Positions 54,729-64,000 of a stretch of 64,000 nt of DNA are shown here, piece by piece. The notes beneath the pieces were generated by a model. It made no database searches. It was given only the letters and a program-made list of their open reading frames with translations, and was not told the origin of the DNA. The stretch is taken from positions 1-64,000 of the forward strand of contig DASSYR010000027.1 in NCBI GenBank assembly GCA_035703165.1, read 5' to 3'. Numbering within the stretch: position 1 is the first letter of the stretch; each line of letters begins with the position of its first letter. This DNA is from AWTP1-9 sp035703165. Its GTDB lineage: Bacteria; Bacteroidota; Bacteroidia; Chitinophagales; Chitinophagaceae. The position numbers and the translations under genes were made by a program.

Positions 54729-56273
54729 TTACCCCGCCCAGCCATCTCTGTCCAAACTTCGATAATGAATCGCTTCTGCCAAATGTTCTGGTCTGATATC
54801 CGTACTTCCGGAAAGATCAGCAATAGTGCGACTTACTTTTAAAATCCGATCATAAGCCCTGGCACTGAGATTAAGCTTATCCATTGCAGCTTTTAATAAA
54901 TTTTGCCCCACCACGCTTATAATGCAAATTTCTTTTAATTGTTTACTACTCATTTGCGCATTGCAATATACACCCGTAGAGTTTTTGTATCGCTCAGCCT
55001 GAATTTCCCTTGCTTTTATCACTCTTTCTCTTATAAGTTCCGATTTTTCCGCCATTTGTTGCTTAGACAACTCAGAAAATGGAACGGGTGTAACTTCTAC
55101 GTGTAAATCAATTCTGTCCAACAGAGGCCCTGAAATTTTATTTAAATATTTTTGAATAGCTCCCGGAGGACAGGTACATTCTTTCTCGGGATGATTATAA
55201 AAACCGCAGGGACAAGGATTCATAGATGCTATGAGCATAAAACCTGCCGGAAATTCCAAAGCTTGTTTAGCCCGGGATATTACTACTTTTCTCTCTTCCA
55301 TCGGCTGTCTCATTACTTCAAGGGCAGTTCGCTTAAATTCAGGAAGCTCATCTAAAAACAAAACACCATTATGTGCCAAAGATATTTCACCGGGCTGCGG
55401 AATACCGCCCCCACCAACTAATGCAGCATCACTAACGGTGTGGTGCGGAGATCGAAACGGGCGCCTGGAAATTAACGTAGCATTTTCGGGCAATTTACCA
55501 GCTACACTATGAATTTTTGTTGTTTCCAGCGCTTCATGCAAGGTGAGCGGTGGTAGTATCGTGGGCAACCGCTTTGCCAACATTGTTTTACCGGCACCAG
55601 GGGGACCAATTAAAATGGCATTATGACCACCCGCAGCAGCTATTTCTAACGCCCTTTTAATATTCTCTTGCCCTTTTACATCGCTAAAATCAATATCAAA
55701 TTCGTACTGAGAATGAAAAAACTCATCTCTTGCATTTACCACAGTTGGTTGTAATGATTCAGGATTTTTAAAAAACTCTACTACTTCATTAATGTGTGTT
55801 ACTCCATATACTTTCAGATTATTCACTATGCCTGCTTCTTTGGCATTAACCTTGGGTAGTATCAATCCTTTAAACCCTTCTTTGCGAGCCTGTATGGCAA
55901 TAGGCAATGCTCCCTTTATCGGCTGAACGGATCCGTCCAAACTTAATTCTCCCATAATAACGTACTCTTTTAATGGAACAGTTTCCATTAATTGTTCGGA
56001 TGCACCCAATATTCCGATAGCCATTGCCAAATCAAATGCGGAACCGGATTTTTTTATGTCTGCCGGCGCAAGATTGACAACAATTTTAGTACGGGGAAAA
56101 TAAAGTTGATTTGTTTTGATGGCGCTTTCAATTCGTTGCAGGCTTTCTTTAACAGCATTATCGGGTAGTCCAACAATAAAATATTTTAAATCACCACCGC
56201 TCACATTAACTTCAATAGTAATAGTGATTGCATCTACTCCGTAAACTGCACTTCCGTATGTTTTTACAAGCAT
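54729..56273 (-). CDS. comM: YifB/ComM-family Mg-chelatase-like AAA+ ATPase
   Basis: A 514-residue AAA+ protein. The N-terminal LonC-like domain (VEVNVSGGDLKYFIVGLPDNAVKES, GELSLDGSVQPIKGALPIA) precedes the ATPase domain with Walker A IGPPGAGKTMLAKRLP, RPFRSPHHTVSDAALVGGG and Walker B FLDELPEF. A cysteine-bearing loop (MNPCPCGFYNHPEKECTCPP) and the C-terminal ARAYDRILKVSRTIADL segment complete the family pattern. ComM is a helicase that extends branch migration during natural transformation in Vibrio and others. The IS inserted 26 bases beyond its stop. Confidence 0.94.
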   Translation of the reverse strand: MLVKTYGSAVYGVDAITITIEVNVSGGDLKYFIVGLPDNAVKESLQRIESAIKTNQLYFPRTKIVVNLAPADIKKSGSAFDLAMAIGILGASEQLMETVPLKEYVIMGELSLDGSVQPIKGALPIAIQARKEGFKGLILPKVNAKEAGIVNNLKVYGVTHINEVVEFFKNPESLQPTVVNARDEFFHSQYEFDIDFSDVKGQENIKRALEIAAAGGHNAILIGPPGAGKTMLAKRLPTILPPLTLHEALETTKIHSVAGKLPENATLISRRPFRSPHHTVSDAALVGGGGIPQPGEISLAHNGVLFLDELPEFKRTALEVMRQPMEERKVVISRAKQALEFPAGFMLIASMNPCPCGFYNHPEKECTCPPGAIQKYLNKISGPLLDRIDLHVEVTPVPFSELSKQQMAEKSELIRERVIKAREIQAERYKNSTGVYCNAQMSSKQLKEICIISVVGQNLLKAAMDKLNLSARAYDRILKVSRTIADLSGSTDIRPEHLAEAIHYRSLDRDGWAG

Positions 56274-56428
56274 AAAGTTTAAGATAGAAAAAGAGAATTA
56301 CCTCATAGTTGTGTTAAATATTTAAAGCGACTGTATATCAACCGCACCATGCTATTACTGTAACTCCTAAAATGAAATATAATTTTTACTGATAAAGATT
56401 TTAAAAAATATTGAAAAACAGAAAAGCG

Positions 56429-58015
56429 TTACTTTTTCTCAACTTCTTCATACAACAAAGAAACCTCAGGGTCTAATAAAACCATGGATGGCTTTTCTTT
56501 TACCGAAATAACCAAAGATTCTGATTGTTGCGATACCATTATCCGCTTATATAAAGTTTTTCCTCTGCTATCAACGATCTTTACTGTTATGGGAAAATGA
56601 AATAATTGATTTTGCTTTTGGTCAATAGATACTTTAAGTTTTTTTAACGCATCATCATATTTCCAATAAAAATCCAGCAAGGGTTGTCCTGGTGTATAAA
56701 GCCATTGCTTAAAAAATTGTTTCAAATTTTTACCCGAAACAGTTTCAAACACCCTTTGGAGATCTTCTGTTCCGGCTATGCCACCGGAATAAATTGAATA
56801 ATATTTTCTTATGGATTTCCAAAAAACAGAATCGCCCAACTCACGGCGTAACATATGCAAAACCCAGCCACCTTTTTGGTACGAGTTAGCATTTAACAAC
56901 TTCAGGTAATTTTTTTCTGCTGTATCAACAACAGGCTTATTACTTTTTTTTGAAAACTCAATTACCTGGGCCATCGATTTTTTCAGCATGGCTGCAGCAG
57001 TATCTTTTCCGTATTTATTTTCAAAATATAAAATAGTAAAATAGGTGGCAAATCCTTCGCTCAGCCACAGATGCCCGAAGCTCTTTTCCGTAGCCATGTT
57101 TCCAAACCATTGATGGGCTATTTCATGTGCTATTGTCCCCTCACTTCTTCTTGCTCCTGTTATTAAGTTTTCAGAATAAAAAATAGTATTAGCATTTTCT
57201 AATCCGCCAAAGCGGGTTTTAGATTGTACATTGGCTAATTTTTTATACCCATATGGGCCCACCCTGGTAATATAAAAAGGAAGAATATCTTTCGCCAGAG
57301 CATAATCATAAAAAACCTCGTTTTTATTTTCAGGATACACCCAACTGTAAACAGGTATCCGGTCACTTATAAATCCGGCAAGGTTAACCGCAAAATCGGC
57401 AACTCCTATTACCATTACTTTGGTGGAAATGGGTGTTTCTTCCTTCCAGTGAGTTAATCTATTTCCATTTCCCGCCGAGGACTCCTCTATGGAAATTCCG
57501 TTTGCTACCACCTGGTAATGCTCCGGTGCAGTTACAATAAATTCAACAGTAGCTTTATCGGCAGGGTCATCATGACAGGGCAACCAGTTGCGCCCCCGAT
57601 CAGGCCAGTTATCAGCAAAAAAACTACGCCGACCATATTTTGTTTTGGAAATAATGAGACCATCTTTGGGTATTCCTGAATAAAAAATCTCAAAAGTTCT
57701 CTCCTCATTTGTCCTTAGCAAAGTGGAGGGTTTTAAAACCAATTTATTATTCTTATGTTCCAGGCTAACAGGCATCCCGTTTTCTATTGCCTGGTTAGCT
57801 ACCATTCCTTTTTCCGTTGAATCTTTATTGATGAGATCTAATTCAATAAACTCCGAACTTTTTAAAATTCGTACTGTAATGGTAGCCCTTCCCTTGATAT
57901 TATCGGATGAATCTGATAACTGGATTTCAAATTTATAGTGTAATACATCAATGTTTTGTTGGCCGCTTACAATTATAGCGGCAAACATGTTTAAAATCAA
58001 AAAAAATGTTCTCAT
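56429..58015 (-). CDS. Secreted M1-family aminopeptidase-like protein
   Basis: A 528-residue zinc peptidase with a signal peptide (MRTFFLILNMFAAIIVSG, then QQN). The GAMEN-type motif reads GGLEN, and the zinc site is HEIAHQWFGN with 18 residues to the Glu of LSEGFATYF, all complete. N-terminal saddle and C-terminal helical parts are shorter than in PepN. The ATG at 58015 fits the signal peptide; the upstream extension would hide it. It follows the MutS-like gene by 57 bases on the same strand and may be cotranscribed. It is distinct in sequence from the M1 peptidase at 5794. Confidence 0.92.
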   Translation of the reverse strand: MRTFFLILNMFAAIIVSGQQNIDVLHYKFEIQLSDSSDNIKGRATITVRILKSSEFIELDLINKDSTEKGMVANQAIENGMPVSLEHKNNKLVLKPSTLLRTNEERTFEIFYSGIPKDGLIISKTKYGRRSFFADNWPDRGRNWLPCHDDPADKATVEFIVTAPEHYQVVANGISIEESSAGNGNRLTHWKEETPISTKVMVIGVADFAVNLAGFISDRIPVYSWVYPENKNEVFYDYALAKDILPFYITRVGPYGYKKLANVQSKTRFGGLENANTIFYSENLITGARRSEGTIAHEIAHQWFGNMATEKSFGHLWLSEGFATYFTILYFENKYGKDTAAAMLKKSMAQVIEFSKKSNKPVVDTAEKNYLKLLNANSYQKGGWVLHMLRRELGDSVFWKSIRKYYSIYSGGIAGTEDLQRVFETVSGKNLKQFFKQWLYTPGQPLLDFYWKYDDALKKLKVSIDQKQNQLFHFPITVKIVDSRGKTLYKRIMVSQQSESLVISVKEKPSMVLLDPEVSLLYEEVEKK

Positions 58016-58072
58016 TAGGGTCTCGTTTATAAATATTTTAATCCCATGTAAGTTACCTCTTACAATCAAATT

Positions 58073-59389
58073 CTATAACTTTTCCAACATTTCCACCACC
58101 TTTTCTCTTTTCAAAATTAAATAACCCAGGCGATCGTTACTTATACCGTCCTTTAGCTGGTAGCTGAAAAGCAATTGCTCATCTTTAACCGATGTTTCAA
58201 AATACTTGAACTGTATATTAGGATATGATTGCAATTTTTCACCAATTTCATATAAATGAGTAGAAAGAATGAAAAGGGAGTTATTAATCTTAAGAAGTCC
58301 CTTTATAACGGTGGCGCTGCAGTTCATTGCATCTTGTATGTTAGTGCCTTTAAAAATTTCATCAATTAAAACAAGCCATTTTCTGCCATCGTTTATCCTT
58401 ATTATGGTGTTCTTTATTCGTTGCACTTCATTAAAAAAATAGCTTTCCCCTTTAATAATGTTATCTACTACATTTATATTACTTACAATACCATCAAACA
58501 AAGTAAGATGCATTTCCTGTGCAGGTACTCCCATACCTATATGGGCTAAATAAACAGCGACTCCCACTGCCTTAATAAAAGTACTTTTACCAGCCATGTT
58601 AGCTCCTGTTAAAAAAACAAAGTTTGCATTACGATTCATTTCCACATCATAAGCAACCGGATTGGGCAAAAGAATGTGGAATAATTTTTTTGCATTAATA
58701 TTTGGATGCGGGTAATCTTCAAAAACAGGAAAATTTAATTGGTATTGTTTCATTGCCAAAGCCATACTATGATAAGCATCCAACTGATAATAAATATCAA
58801 TTAGCTCAAAGGCAGCATTTTTAAAACCGTAACGGAGATAATTACCCAATTCAAGCAAATGCCCTGAATCAATTTTTTCGGGATCGTCTGCGGTAAGTAA
58901 CGGTTTAATCCTTTCTCTTTCAAGTACCAATCGTACCCGATCCAACATTTTCCTTAGCATGGAAGGGCATGAAGCATCATCCATTAATCCTGACAACTGG
59001 CTCATCCCTTTTAAAAAATCAGCAATATGTTTAATTGAATATTTAATTAGTGAATAATCGGGACCATGAAACCATTTATAAAACGTAGCATTAATAGCAG
59101 AATGTCCCTGAGGAATAGTATCAATGGTAGATTCATAATATTTTTCAATTACCATTAAAGTACCATTAGTAATTATATCAGGCCAATTACTTTCCCTTTT
59201 CAGCAAATGTTTAATAGTGTCTTGTGTCGCAACAATTTTTTTAATTTCGTGATATGGATTTTGTAAAAATATTTTTAATTGTTCTCTTCCCCCAAAGGTG
59301 CAGGTAAAATTGAGTTTATAAAAAATAGAATACTCCTCTTCTGTATTAAAAATAGAAAGATCGTAATAACTCATTTTGTCCAGTTCCAT
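58073..59389 (-). CDS. MutS-related ATPase lacking mismatch-recognition domains
   Basis: A 438-residue protein with only the core (helical lever/clamp-like) and ATPase domains of MutS. The ATPase is complete: Walker A LTGANMAGKST, GESYFFNEVQRI, Walker B LVLIDEIFKGTN and the conserved STHLYEI. The N-terminal mismatch-binding domain with its Phe-x-Glu motif, and the Smr nuclease domain of MutS2, are both absent. It is therefore not a classical mismatch repair protein. It sits between dihydroorotase (18-base gap) and the M1 peptidase on the same strand. Function unknown. Confidence 0.85.
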   Translation of the reverse strand: MELDKMSYYDLSIFNTEEEYSIFYKLNFTCTFGGREQLKIFLQNPYHEIKKIVATQDTIKHLLKRESNWPDIITNGTLMVIEKYYESTIDTIPQGHSAINATFYKWFHGPDYSLIKYSIKHIADFLKGMSQLSGLMDDASCPSMLRKMLDRVRLVLERERIKPLLTADDPEKIDSGHLLELGNYLRYGFKNAAFELIDIYYQLDAYHSMALAMKQYQLNFPVFEDYPHPNINAKKLFHILLPNPVAYDVEMNRNANFVFLTGANMAGKSTFIKAVGVAVYLAHIGMGVPAQEMHLTLFDGIVSNINVVDNIIKGESYFFNEVQRIKNTIIRINDGRKWLVLIDEIFKGTNIQDAMNCSATVIKGLLKINNSLFILSTHLYEIGEKLQSYPNIQFKYFETSVKDEQLLFSYQLKDGISNDRLGYLILKREKVVEMLEKL

Positions 59390-59407
59390 GAAAATCTATG
59401 GTTTTGA

Positions 59408-60751
59408 TTATTTGCGGTTAAAAACAAGTCTCTGCCCCTTTATTGATTCATCAAATTCCCCATTTGTGTAAACCAAATTGCCATTTACAAATGTATGAGT
59501 AATTATGGCAGGCAATTGCATTCCTTCCAATGGGCTCCATCCACATTTATATAAAATATTTTGTTTAGACACTAAAGTGTTTTTTTCCATATCTACTATT
59601 ACCAGGTCAGCCAAATATCCTTCCCGAATATAACCTCTTTCAGGTATTTCAAAACATTCAGCAACTGCATGACTCATTTTTTGCGCTATTTTTTCCATCG
59701 AAATTTTACCCTGCTTATAATAATGTAGCATCAATAATAAAGAATGTTGAACCAAAGGCAAGCCCGCATGTGCTTTTTCATAAGGAGCTTCCTTTTCCGA
59801 TAATAAATGGGGAGCATGGTCTGTGGCAATCACATCTATCCGGTCGTCTGATAAACCCTTCCACAAACCTTCCCTGTTGAGTGATTTTTTTATAGCCGGG
59901 TTACATTTTATCTTATAGCCAAGCGTCTCATAATCATCACTACTAAAAGTTAAATGGTGCACACAAACTTCTGCTGTGATGCGTTTCTCTTTTATCGGAA
60001 TTAAATTTGTAAATAACTGCAATTCTTTTTCGGTAGATATATGTAAAATGTGCAAGCGGCTGTTATATTTTTTTGCAAATTGTACGGCCACCAGCGAAGA
60101 TTCAAAACAAGCTTGCTCATTACGAACAAGCGGGTGATCTGCCGCCACCAATTCCTTTTTCTCTTTTTTCAGACGATCATAATTAGCCTTTATTATCTTT
60201 TCATCTTCGCAATGCGTAGCAATTAATACCTCACATTCCCGAAAAATTTTATCCAATGTAAGGTAATTATCCACCAACATATTACCGGTGCTGCTGCCCA
60301 TAAAAATTTTTACCCCACAAATATCTTTTCGCAAATCGTTTACTTTCAACACTTCCCCGGCATTATCGTTAGAAACCCCCATAAAAAAAGAATAATTAGC
60401 CAACGAAGTTTGAGAAGCAATTCTGTATTTTTCTTCCAGCAAATTAATCGTTAATGCATTAGGAATGGTATTAGGCATTTCCATAAATGAGGTAACGCCA
60501 CCGGCTACCGCCGCTTTAGCCTCGCTATAAATAGTTGCTTTATGGGTCAGTCCGGGCTCGCGAAAATGCACCTGGTCATCAATAACTCCGGGAAATAAAT
60601 ATCTTCCCTCTCCGTTTATTTCATTAACCAAACCTTTTGCATTTATTACTGAAGCAATTTTTTCAATCCGCCCATTTTTTACCAATACATCATTTACCAA
60701 AATATTGCCCTCATTTACCAATTGTATGTTGCGAATCAAATAATTTTGCAT
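59408..60751 (-). CDS. pyrC: Dihydroorotase (class I type)
   Basis: A 447-residue amidohydrolase of pyrimidine synthesis that cyclises carbamoyl aspartate to dihydroorotate. Metal-site parts: the GVKIFMGSSTG lysine, the His of ATHCEDE, the His of HILHIS and the Asp of ATDHAPH. The first ligand motif, normally His-x-His, here reads Q60-V-H62 in GVIDDQVHFREPG, so one zinc ligand is Gln. I recall this variant in other Bacteroidota dihydroorotases, so it is probably functional. First gene of a minus-strand group with the MutS-like and M1 genes. Confidence 0.9.
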   Translation of the reverse strand: MQNYLIRNIQLVNEGNILVNDVLVKNGRIEKIASVINAKGLVNEINGEGRYLFPGVIDDQVHFREPGLTHKATIYSEAKAAVAGGVTSFMEMPNTIPNALTINLLEEKYRIASQTSLANYSFFMGVSNDNAGEVLKVNDLRKDICGVKIFMGSSTGNMLVDNYLTLDKIFRECEVLIATHCEDEKIIKANYDRLKKEKKELVAADHPLVRNEQACFESSLVAVQFAKKYNSRLHILHISTEKELQLFTNLIPIKEKRITAEVCVHHLTFSSDDYETLGYKIKCNPAIKKSLNREGLWKGLSDDRIDVIATDHAPHLLSEKEAPYEKAHAGLPLVQHSLLLMLHYYKQGKISMEKIAQKMSHAVAECFEIPERGYIREGYLADLVIVDMEKNTLVSKQNILYKCGWSPLEGMQLPAIITHTFVNGNLVYTNGEFDESIKGQRLVFNRK

Positions 60752-60788
60752 AACTTGTTTTTATAATCTGAACCTAAATTACATTCAC

Positions 60789-62495
60789 ATGCAATTTAAA
60801 GAAAGGCTCCTGTTAACGGTTGCACTTTGTACACCTATTTTTCTTTTTTCTCAAAGTGTTTATCTCCCACCGGGTTCCAAGCACAATCATTTTATTGACC
60901 GTATGGAAATATTACAGGGCAAAGTAGCAGATGAAAATTTCACCACCACTAAACCATACAATCGGCGTTTTGTCAGCCGCCTTTCTCATGCCTTTGATTC
61001 ATTAACCCGGGCAGATGTACATAAAATTAGTAAACAAGACGAGTACAACCTTATTAGCCTTTATAGAAATAATAGTGAGTGGTTTGATGGTGATGAAAGT
61101 ATTTTAAAAAGCAAAAAACCCTTTTTAAAAAGTCTTTATACTACCAAGGCCAATTTTTTTGAACATAAAGAAAAAGATCTTTTTATAGCTATTAATCCGG
61201 TTTTTCAATACCAGTTTATATCTGCTGACAAAGATATTAATAGCCTTTACCTTAACAGCAGGGGGGCCAGTATAAGGGCCGTAATAGGAAATAAAATAGG
61301 AGCTTACGTAAGCCTTTGGGATAACCAGGAAAGAGCCCCGCAATTTGTAAGGAACTGGATAGACATTTATAAGGCTGTACCCGGCGCTAATTTTTATAAG
61401 GTTTTTAAAACAACGGGTGTTGATTATTTTGATGGAAGAGGAGGAATAACCTTTCCCGTTACTAAATATATAGACGTACAGCTTGCCTATGATAAAAACT
61501 TTATTGGCAATGGCTACCGAAGCTTGTTTTTAAGCGATTGGGGAGGTAATTATTTCTTTCTTAAGTTAAATACTAAAATTTGGAAGTTTAATTACCAAAA
61601 CATTTTTGCTGAATTAAATCCTAAGTTTATCCGAAGTGGTGATTATTTATTACCCAAAAAATATGCAGCCATGCACCATTTAAGCATCAACTTAAAAAAA
61701 TGGTTGAATATTGGCGCTTTTGAAAGTGTGGTGTTTGGCCGTACAAACCAACTTGAATTAGGTTATCTTAACCCCCTTATTTTTTACAGAACTATTGAGG
61801 GAAATATCGGCAGCCCGGACAACGTAATATTGGGATTTGATTTTAAGGCAAATTTTGCCAAAAAATTTCAGCTTTATGGTCAATTGCTCATTGACGAATT
61901 AAATTTTAAAGAGCTTCGTAAAGATAAAACCTGGTGGGGTAATAAATTTGGATTTCAGTTAGGTGGTAAATATATCAACGCATTTAACATAAGCAATTTG
62001 GATTTGCAGGCCGAAGTAAATATTGTACGTCCTTTCACTTATTCGCATTATGCCGATATTACACAAAACGACTTTCCTGTAGCCAATTACACTCATTATA
62101 ATCAACCCCTGGCTCATCCGCTAGGGGCAAACTTTCGCGAAGTAATCGGAATTGCGAGATGGCAGCCCATCAATAAATTATTTCTACTTGGGAAAATTAT
62201 TTACTCACAACAGGGACTGGACTCATCCAATACATCAAAAAATTTTGGGAGCAATATTTTTCGTGCTAATGGCGAACGTTCCGGAGATTATGGCTATACT
62301 CTATTGGCAGGATTAAAAGCTAATATCATTAATGCTTCTTTTTTGGCTTCTTATGAAATTAAAGAAAATGTATTTTTTGATTTCTCTTTATTAATAAGAA
62401 ATTTTGATGCCCCTATCCCGCTCGTATCCCAAAATACCAAAATAATAAGTATCGGGGTAAGAGTAAATCTGGCCAGAAGAGAGTATGACTTTTAA
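60789..62495 (+). CDS. Outer-membrane beta-barrel protein, Wzi/RemB-like
   Basis: A 568-residue exported protein with a signal peptide (cleavage near LFSQ, residue 22) and a long run of alternating hydrophobic strands ending in an aromatic residue (YDF), as expected of an outer-membrane beta-barrel. Segments such as ITFPVTKYIDVQLAYDKNF, GNGYRSLFLSDWGGN and FFLKLNTKIWKFNYQNIFAEL resemble Wzi-type capsule-assembly proteins and the Flavobacterium gliding protein RemB. It is divergent from pyrC and stands alone. The barrel class is fairly sure; the specific role is inference. Confidence 0.78.
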   Translation: MQFKERLLLTVALCTPIFLFSQSVYLPPGSKHNHFIDRMEILQGKVADENFTTTKPYNRRFVSRLSHAFDSLTRADVHKISKQDEYNLISLYRNNSEWFDGDESILKSKKPFLKSLYTTKANFFEHKEKDLFIAINPVFQYQFISADKDINSLYLNSRGASIRAVIGNKIGAYVSLWDNQERAPQFVRNWIDIYKAVPGANFYKVFKTTGVDYFDGRGGITFPVTKYIDVQLAYDKNFIGNGYRSLFLSDWGGNYFFLKLNTKIWKFNYQNIFAELNPKFIRSGDYLLPKKYAAMHHLSINLKKWLNIGAFESVVFGRTNQLELGYLNPLIFYRTIEGNIGSPDNVILGFDFKANFAKKFQLYGQLLIDELNFKELRKDKTWWGNKFGFQLGGKYINAFNISNLDLQAEVNIVRPFTYSHYADITQNDFPVANYTHYNQPLAHPLGANFREVIGIARWQPINKLFLLGKIIYSQQGLDSSNTSKNFGSNIFRANGERSGDYGYTLLAGLKANIINASFLASYEIKENVFFDFSLLIRNFDAPIPLVSQNTKIISIGVRVNLARREYDF

Positions 62496-62505
62496 TTGAC
62501 TATCA

Positions 62506-63282
62506 TTATTTTCCGGTAAACACAGGTTTTCTTTTTTCTAAAAAAGCAGCTACGCCTTCCTTGGCATCTGCAGTAGTAAATAATTCGCCAAAAAATTCCA
62601 CTTCTTTTTGAAAACCTTGTGTATCCCCATAAATAGCCTTATTAGTAAGACTAATAACGTGTTTAATTGCTACCGGCGCTTTACTATTAATTGTTCCTAA
62701 CAATTGCTGCGTAAATGGCAGCAAATTTTCAAAAGTAGTTACATGATTCACCAGGCCGAGCTGTTTGGCCTCATTAGCATCAATCATATTCCCGGTCATC
62801 ATCAGCTCCATCGCTTTCCCTTTTCCAACAAGGTGAGTCAGGCGTTGAGTCCCACCATAGCCTGGTATTAACCCTAAGTTAACTTCGGGTTGTCCAAATT
62901 TCGCATTATCGCTTGCTATTCGGAAGTGGCAACTCATTGCCAGTTCGCATCCACCACCCAAAGCAAAACCATTTACAGCAGCCACAATTGGTTTACTACA
63001 ATTTTCTATCCTAAAAAAAATATCTTGCCCTTTTTTAGCCAATGCCTCTGCTTGTGCTTTTGTTAAACCAATAAACTCCGAAATATCAGCGCCTGCCACA
63101 AATGCTTTTTGCCCCACTCCTGTAATAATCACCGACTTTATTTCAACATTTTTTTCTATTTCATCAAGTGCCTTGTCAAGATCGCTTAAAACAAATTGGT
63201 TTAATGCGTTAAGTTTATCCGGACGATTAATGGTAATGGTAAATATTCCATTCGCTAACTCTGTTAATAAAGTCTGATACAT
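62506..63282 (-). CDS. Enoyl-CoA hydratase/crotonase-family protein
   Basis: A 258-residue crotonase-fold enzyme, probably hydrating enoyl-CoA in beta-oxidation or short-chain acyl metabolism. Oxyanion-hole and catalytic segments are intact: KAFVAGADISEF, ALGGGCELAMSCHFR with the first catalytic Glu, and FGQPEVNLGLIPGYGGTQRL with the second. These two Glu residues mark true hydratases among the crotonases. No other beta-oxidation gene is nearby. The preferred chain length or substrate cannot be told from sequence. Confidence 0.9.
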   Translation of the reverse strand: MYQTLLTELANGIFTITINRPDKLNALNQFVLSDLDKALDEIEKNVEIKSVIITGVGQKAFVAGADISEFIGLTKAQAEALAKKGQDIFFRIENCSKPIVAAVNGFALGGGCELAMSCHFRIASDNAKFGQPEVNLGLIPGYGGTQRLTHLVGKGKAMELMMTGNMIDANEAKQLGLVNHVTTFENLLPFTQQLLGTINSKAPVAIKHVISLTNKAIYGDTQGFQKEVEFFGELFTTADAKEGVAAFLEKRKPVFTGK

Positions 63283-63301
63283 ATACGTTATTTTGAAAAA
63301 G

Positions 63302-63309
63302 CAAATCTA
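63302..63309 (-). promoter_or_regulatory. Possible -7 box of the enoyl-CoA hydratase gene
   Basis: The minus strand reads TAGATTTG, a perfect TAnnTTTG, 20 bases before the start codon. No clear -33 TTG. Confidence 0.3.
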
Positions 63310-63355
63310 AATCATTGGCCGTGGTTTAAAAATTGTAATTTTAATTCAATAAATT

Positions 63356-64000
63356 ATGAAAAAAACTACTTCTTTTCTCCTGGCTTTATTTCTTTTTAAC
63401 ACCTCCTATGAGCAAGAATTAAAAAAAATTGGCATTGAGGATGCCTGGCCCACTGTTGTAAAAGAATTGCACCTTCAAAAAGAATCCATTCCCGTTAATT
63501 TACCGCTATTTTCTATTGAAATAAATAAGCAAAAAATTATAGCAGATGAAAATTTGCAATCTTTTTTTTCTAATTATTCATTACTACTTCAACAAGAACT
63601 CGATAAAACATTCGTTGATGGAGTTAAACTACATATTAGCATTACCAATAATGGTAAAACACCAGTTACTATTTCCAACATTGTACCTTTTGCCGCTACT
63701 AAAGAGCATTTTTATATTTCCGGTAAGGAGTTTTCTGACACAAGTCGTTCGTTTTTGTATCAACCCGGAAAAGATCCAATAGGAGTAGTGGTACCGCATA
63801 ATAATAACGACCTTAACTTTTCAGCTATTCAATTACCTGATGGTAAAACGTTGTTTGGACTTGTTAAACGAGATAACGACAGCATTCAAAACTATCTTTT
63901 AAACAGAAGCCCCTATGTTTTATATCCCGAAAAAAAGATTGGCCTGCTTTTCTTTGCCGATGTTGTAAACGGCGATTGGCGCAATGCATTAAAAAAATGT
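63356..64000 (+). CDS. Secreted protein of unknown function, 3' end beyond the window
   Basis: An ATG at 63356 opens a frame of 215 codons with no stop before the window edge, so the gene is incomplete here. It begins with a signal peptide (MKKTTSFLLALFLFNTSYEQ). The following residues, such as KLHISITNNGKTPVTISNIVPF, suggest an immunoglobulin-like beta domain. I do not recognise the family; exported enzymes with an N-terminal beta domain, such as some glycoside hydrolases, are one possibility. Divergent from the crotonase gene with 73 bases between them. Confidence 0.75.
   Translation, partial: MKKTTSFLLALFLFNTSYEQELKKIGIEDAWPTVVKELHLQKESIPVNLPLFSIEINKQKIIADENLQSFFSNYSLLLQQELDKTFVDGVKLHISITNNGKTPVTISNIVPFAATKEHFYISGKEFSDTSRSFLYQPGKDPIGVVVPHNNNDLNFSAIQLPDGKTLFGLVKRDNDSIQNYLLNRSPYVLYPEKKIGLLFFADVVNGDWRNALKKC

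Overview
The window is a stretch of chromosome from an AT-rich member of the Bacteroidota, most likely of the Chitinophagaceae or a close relative (inference). The grounds are family-typical proteins (an iodotyrosine-deiodinase-like nitroreductase, an alpha-2-macroglobulin with a TonB-plug-like motif, a long FtsZ, a RemB/Wzi-like outer-membrane barrel, meso-DAP-type MurE), the near absence of Shine-Dalgarno sequences, and repeated matches upstream of genes to the Bacteroidota promoter pattern TTG-N18..20-TAnnTTTG (for example before tRNA-Ala, atpD and the gene at 19998). Nearly all of it reads as core genome. The only mobile element is one intact insertion sequence, and I see no CRISPR array, prophage or conjugative element.

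Layout. 1-13600 holds mainly housekeeping genes: pckA, a prolidase-type aminopeptidase, pssA, purS, rsmI, a dehalogenase-like flavoprotein, a secreted M1 peptidase, rsmG with a membrane glycosyltransferase, tgt, an LptF/LptG permease, citrate synthase and tRNA-Ala(GGC). 13600-19785 is one giant secreted alpha-2-macroglobulin-like gene with an intact thioester motif. 19998-25411 has two small proteins, sucD, dnaX and a GNAT-like protein. 25488-29410 is a glycerol catabolism cluster (glpK-glpD-glpF). 29606-31436 encodes the ATP synthase beta and epsilon subunits. 31476-35512 carries an acyltransferase, a YqgE protein, an orphan histidine kinase and a secreted protein of unknown role.

36137-52920 is a complete division and cell wall (dcw) cluster in canonical order: mraZ, rsmH, ftsL, ftsI, murE, mraY, murD, ftsW, murG, murC, ftsQ, ftsA, ftsZ, all on the plus strand and several translationally coupled. 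It makes the meso-DAP UDP-MurNAc-peptide precursor (murF and ddl are absent here), converts it to lipid II, and builds the divisome. An intrinsic terminator follows ftsZ. A 1470-bp IS5-like element with 20-bp inverted repeats then sits in the spacer before the convergent comM gene. 54729-64000 holds comM, a second secreted M1 peptidase, a MutS-domain-V ATPase, dihydroorotase, the RemB/Wzi-like barrel, an enoyl-CoA hydratase and the 5' part of a secreted protein cut by the window edge.

I did not find a clearly new multi-gene system. The most unusual observations are: a palindromic element lying in frame inside the alpha-2-macroglobulin gene; a TonB-plug-like motif in the same protein; a deiodinase-type Glu-Tyr-Lys lid triad in the nitroreductase; lost metal-ligand positions in Tgt and PyrC; and a two-hairpin leader in front of atpD. 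Start codons were often moved to an internal ATG where the longest open frame began with TTG or GTG; the reasons are given per gene.
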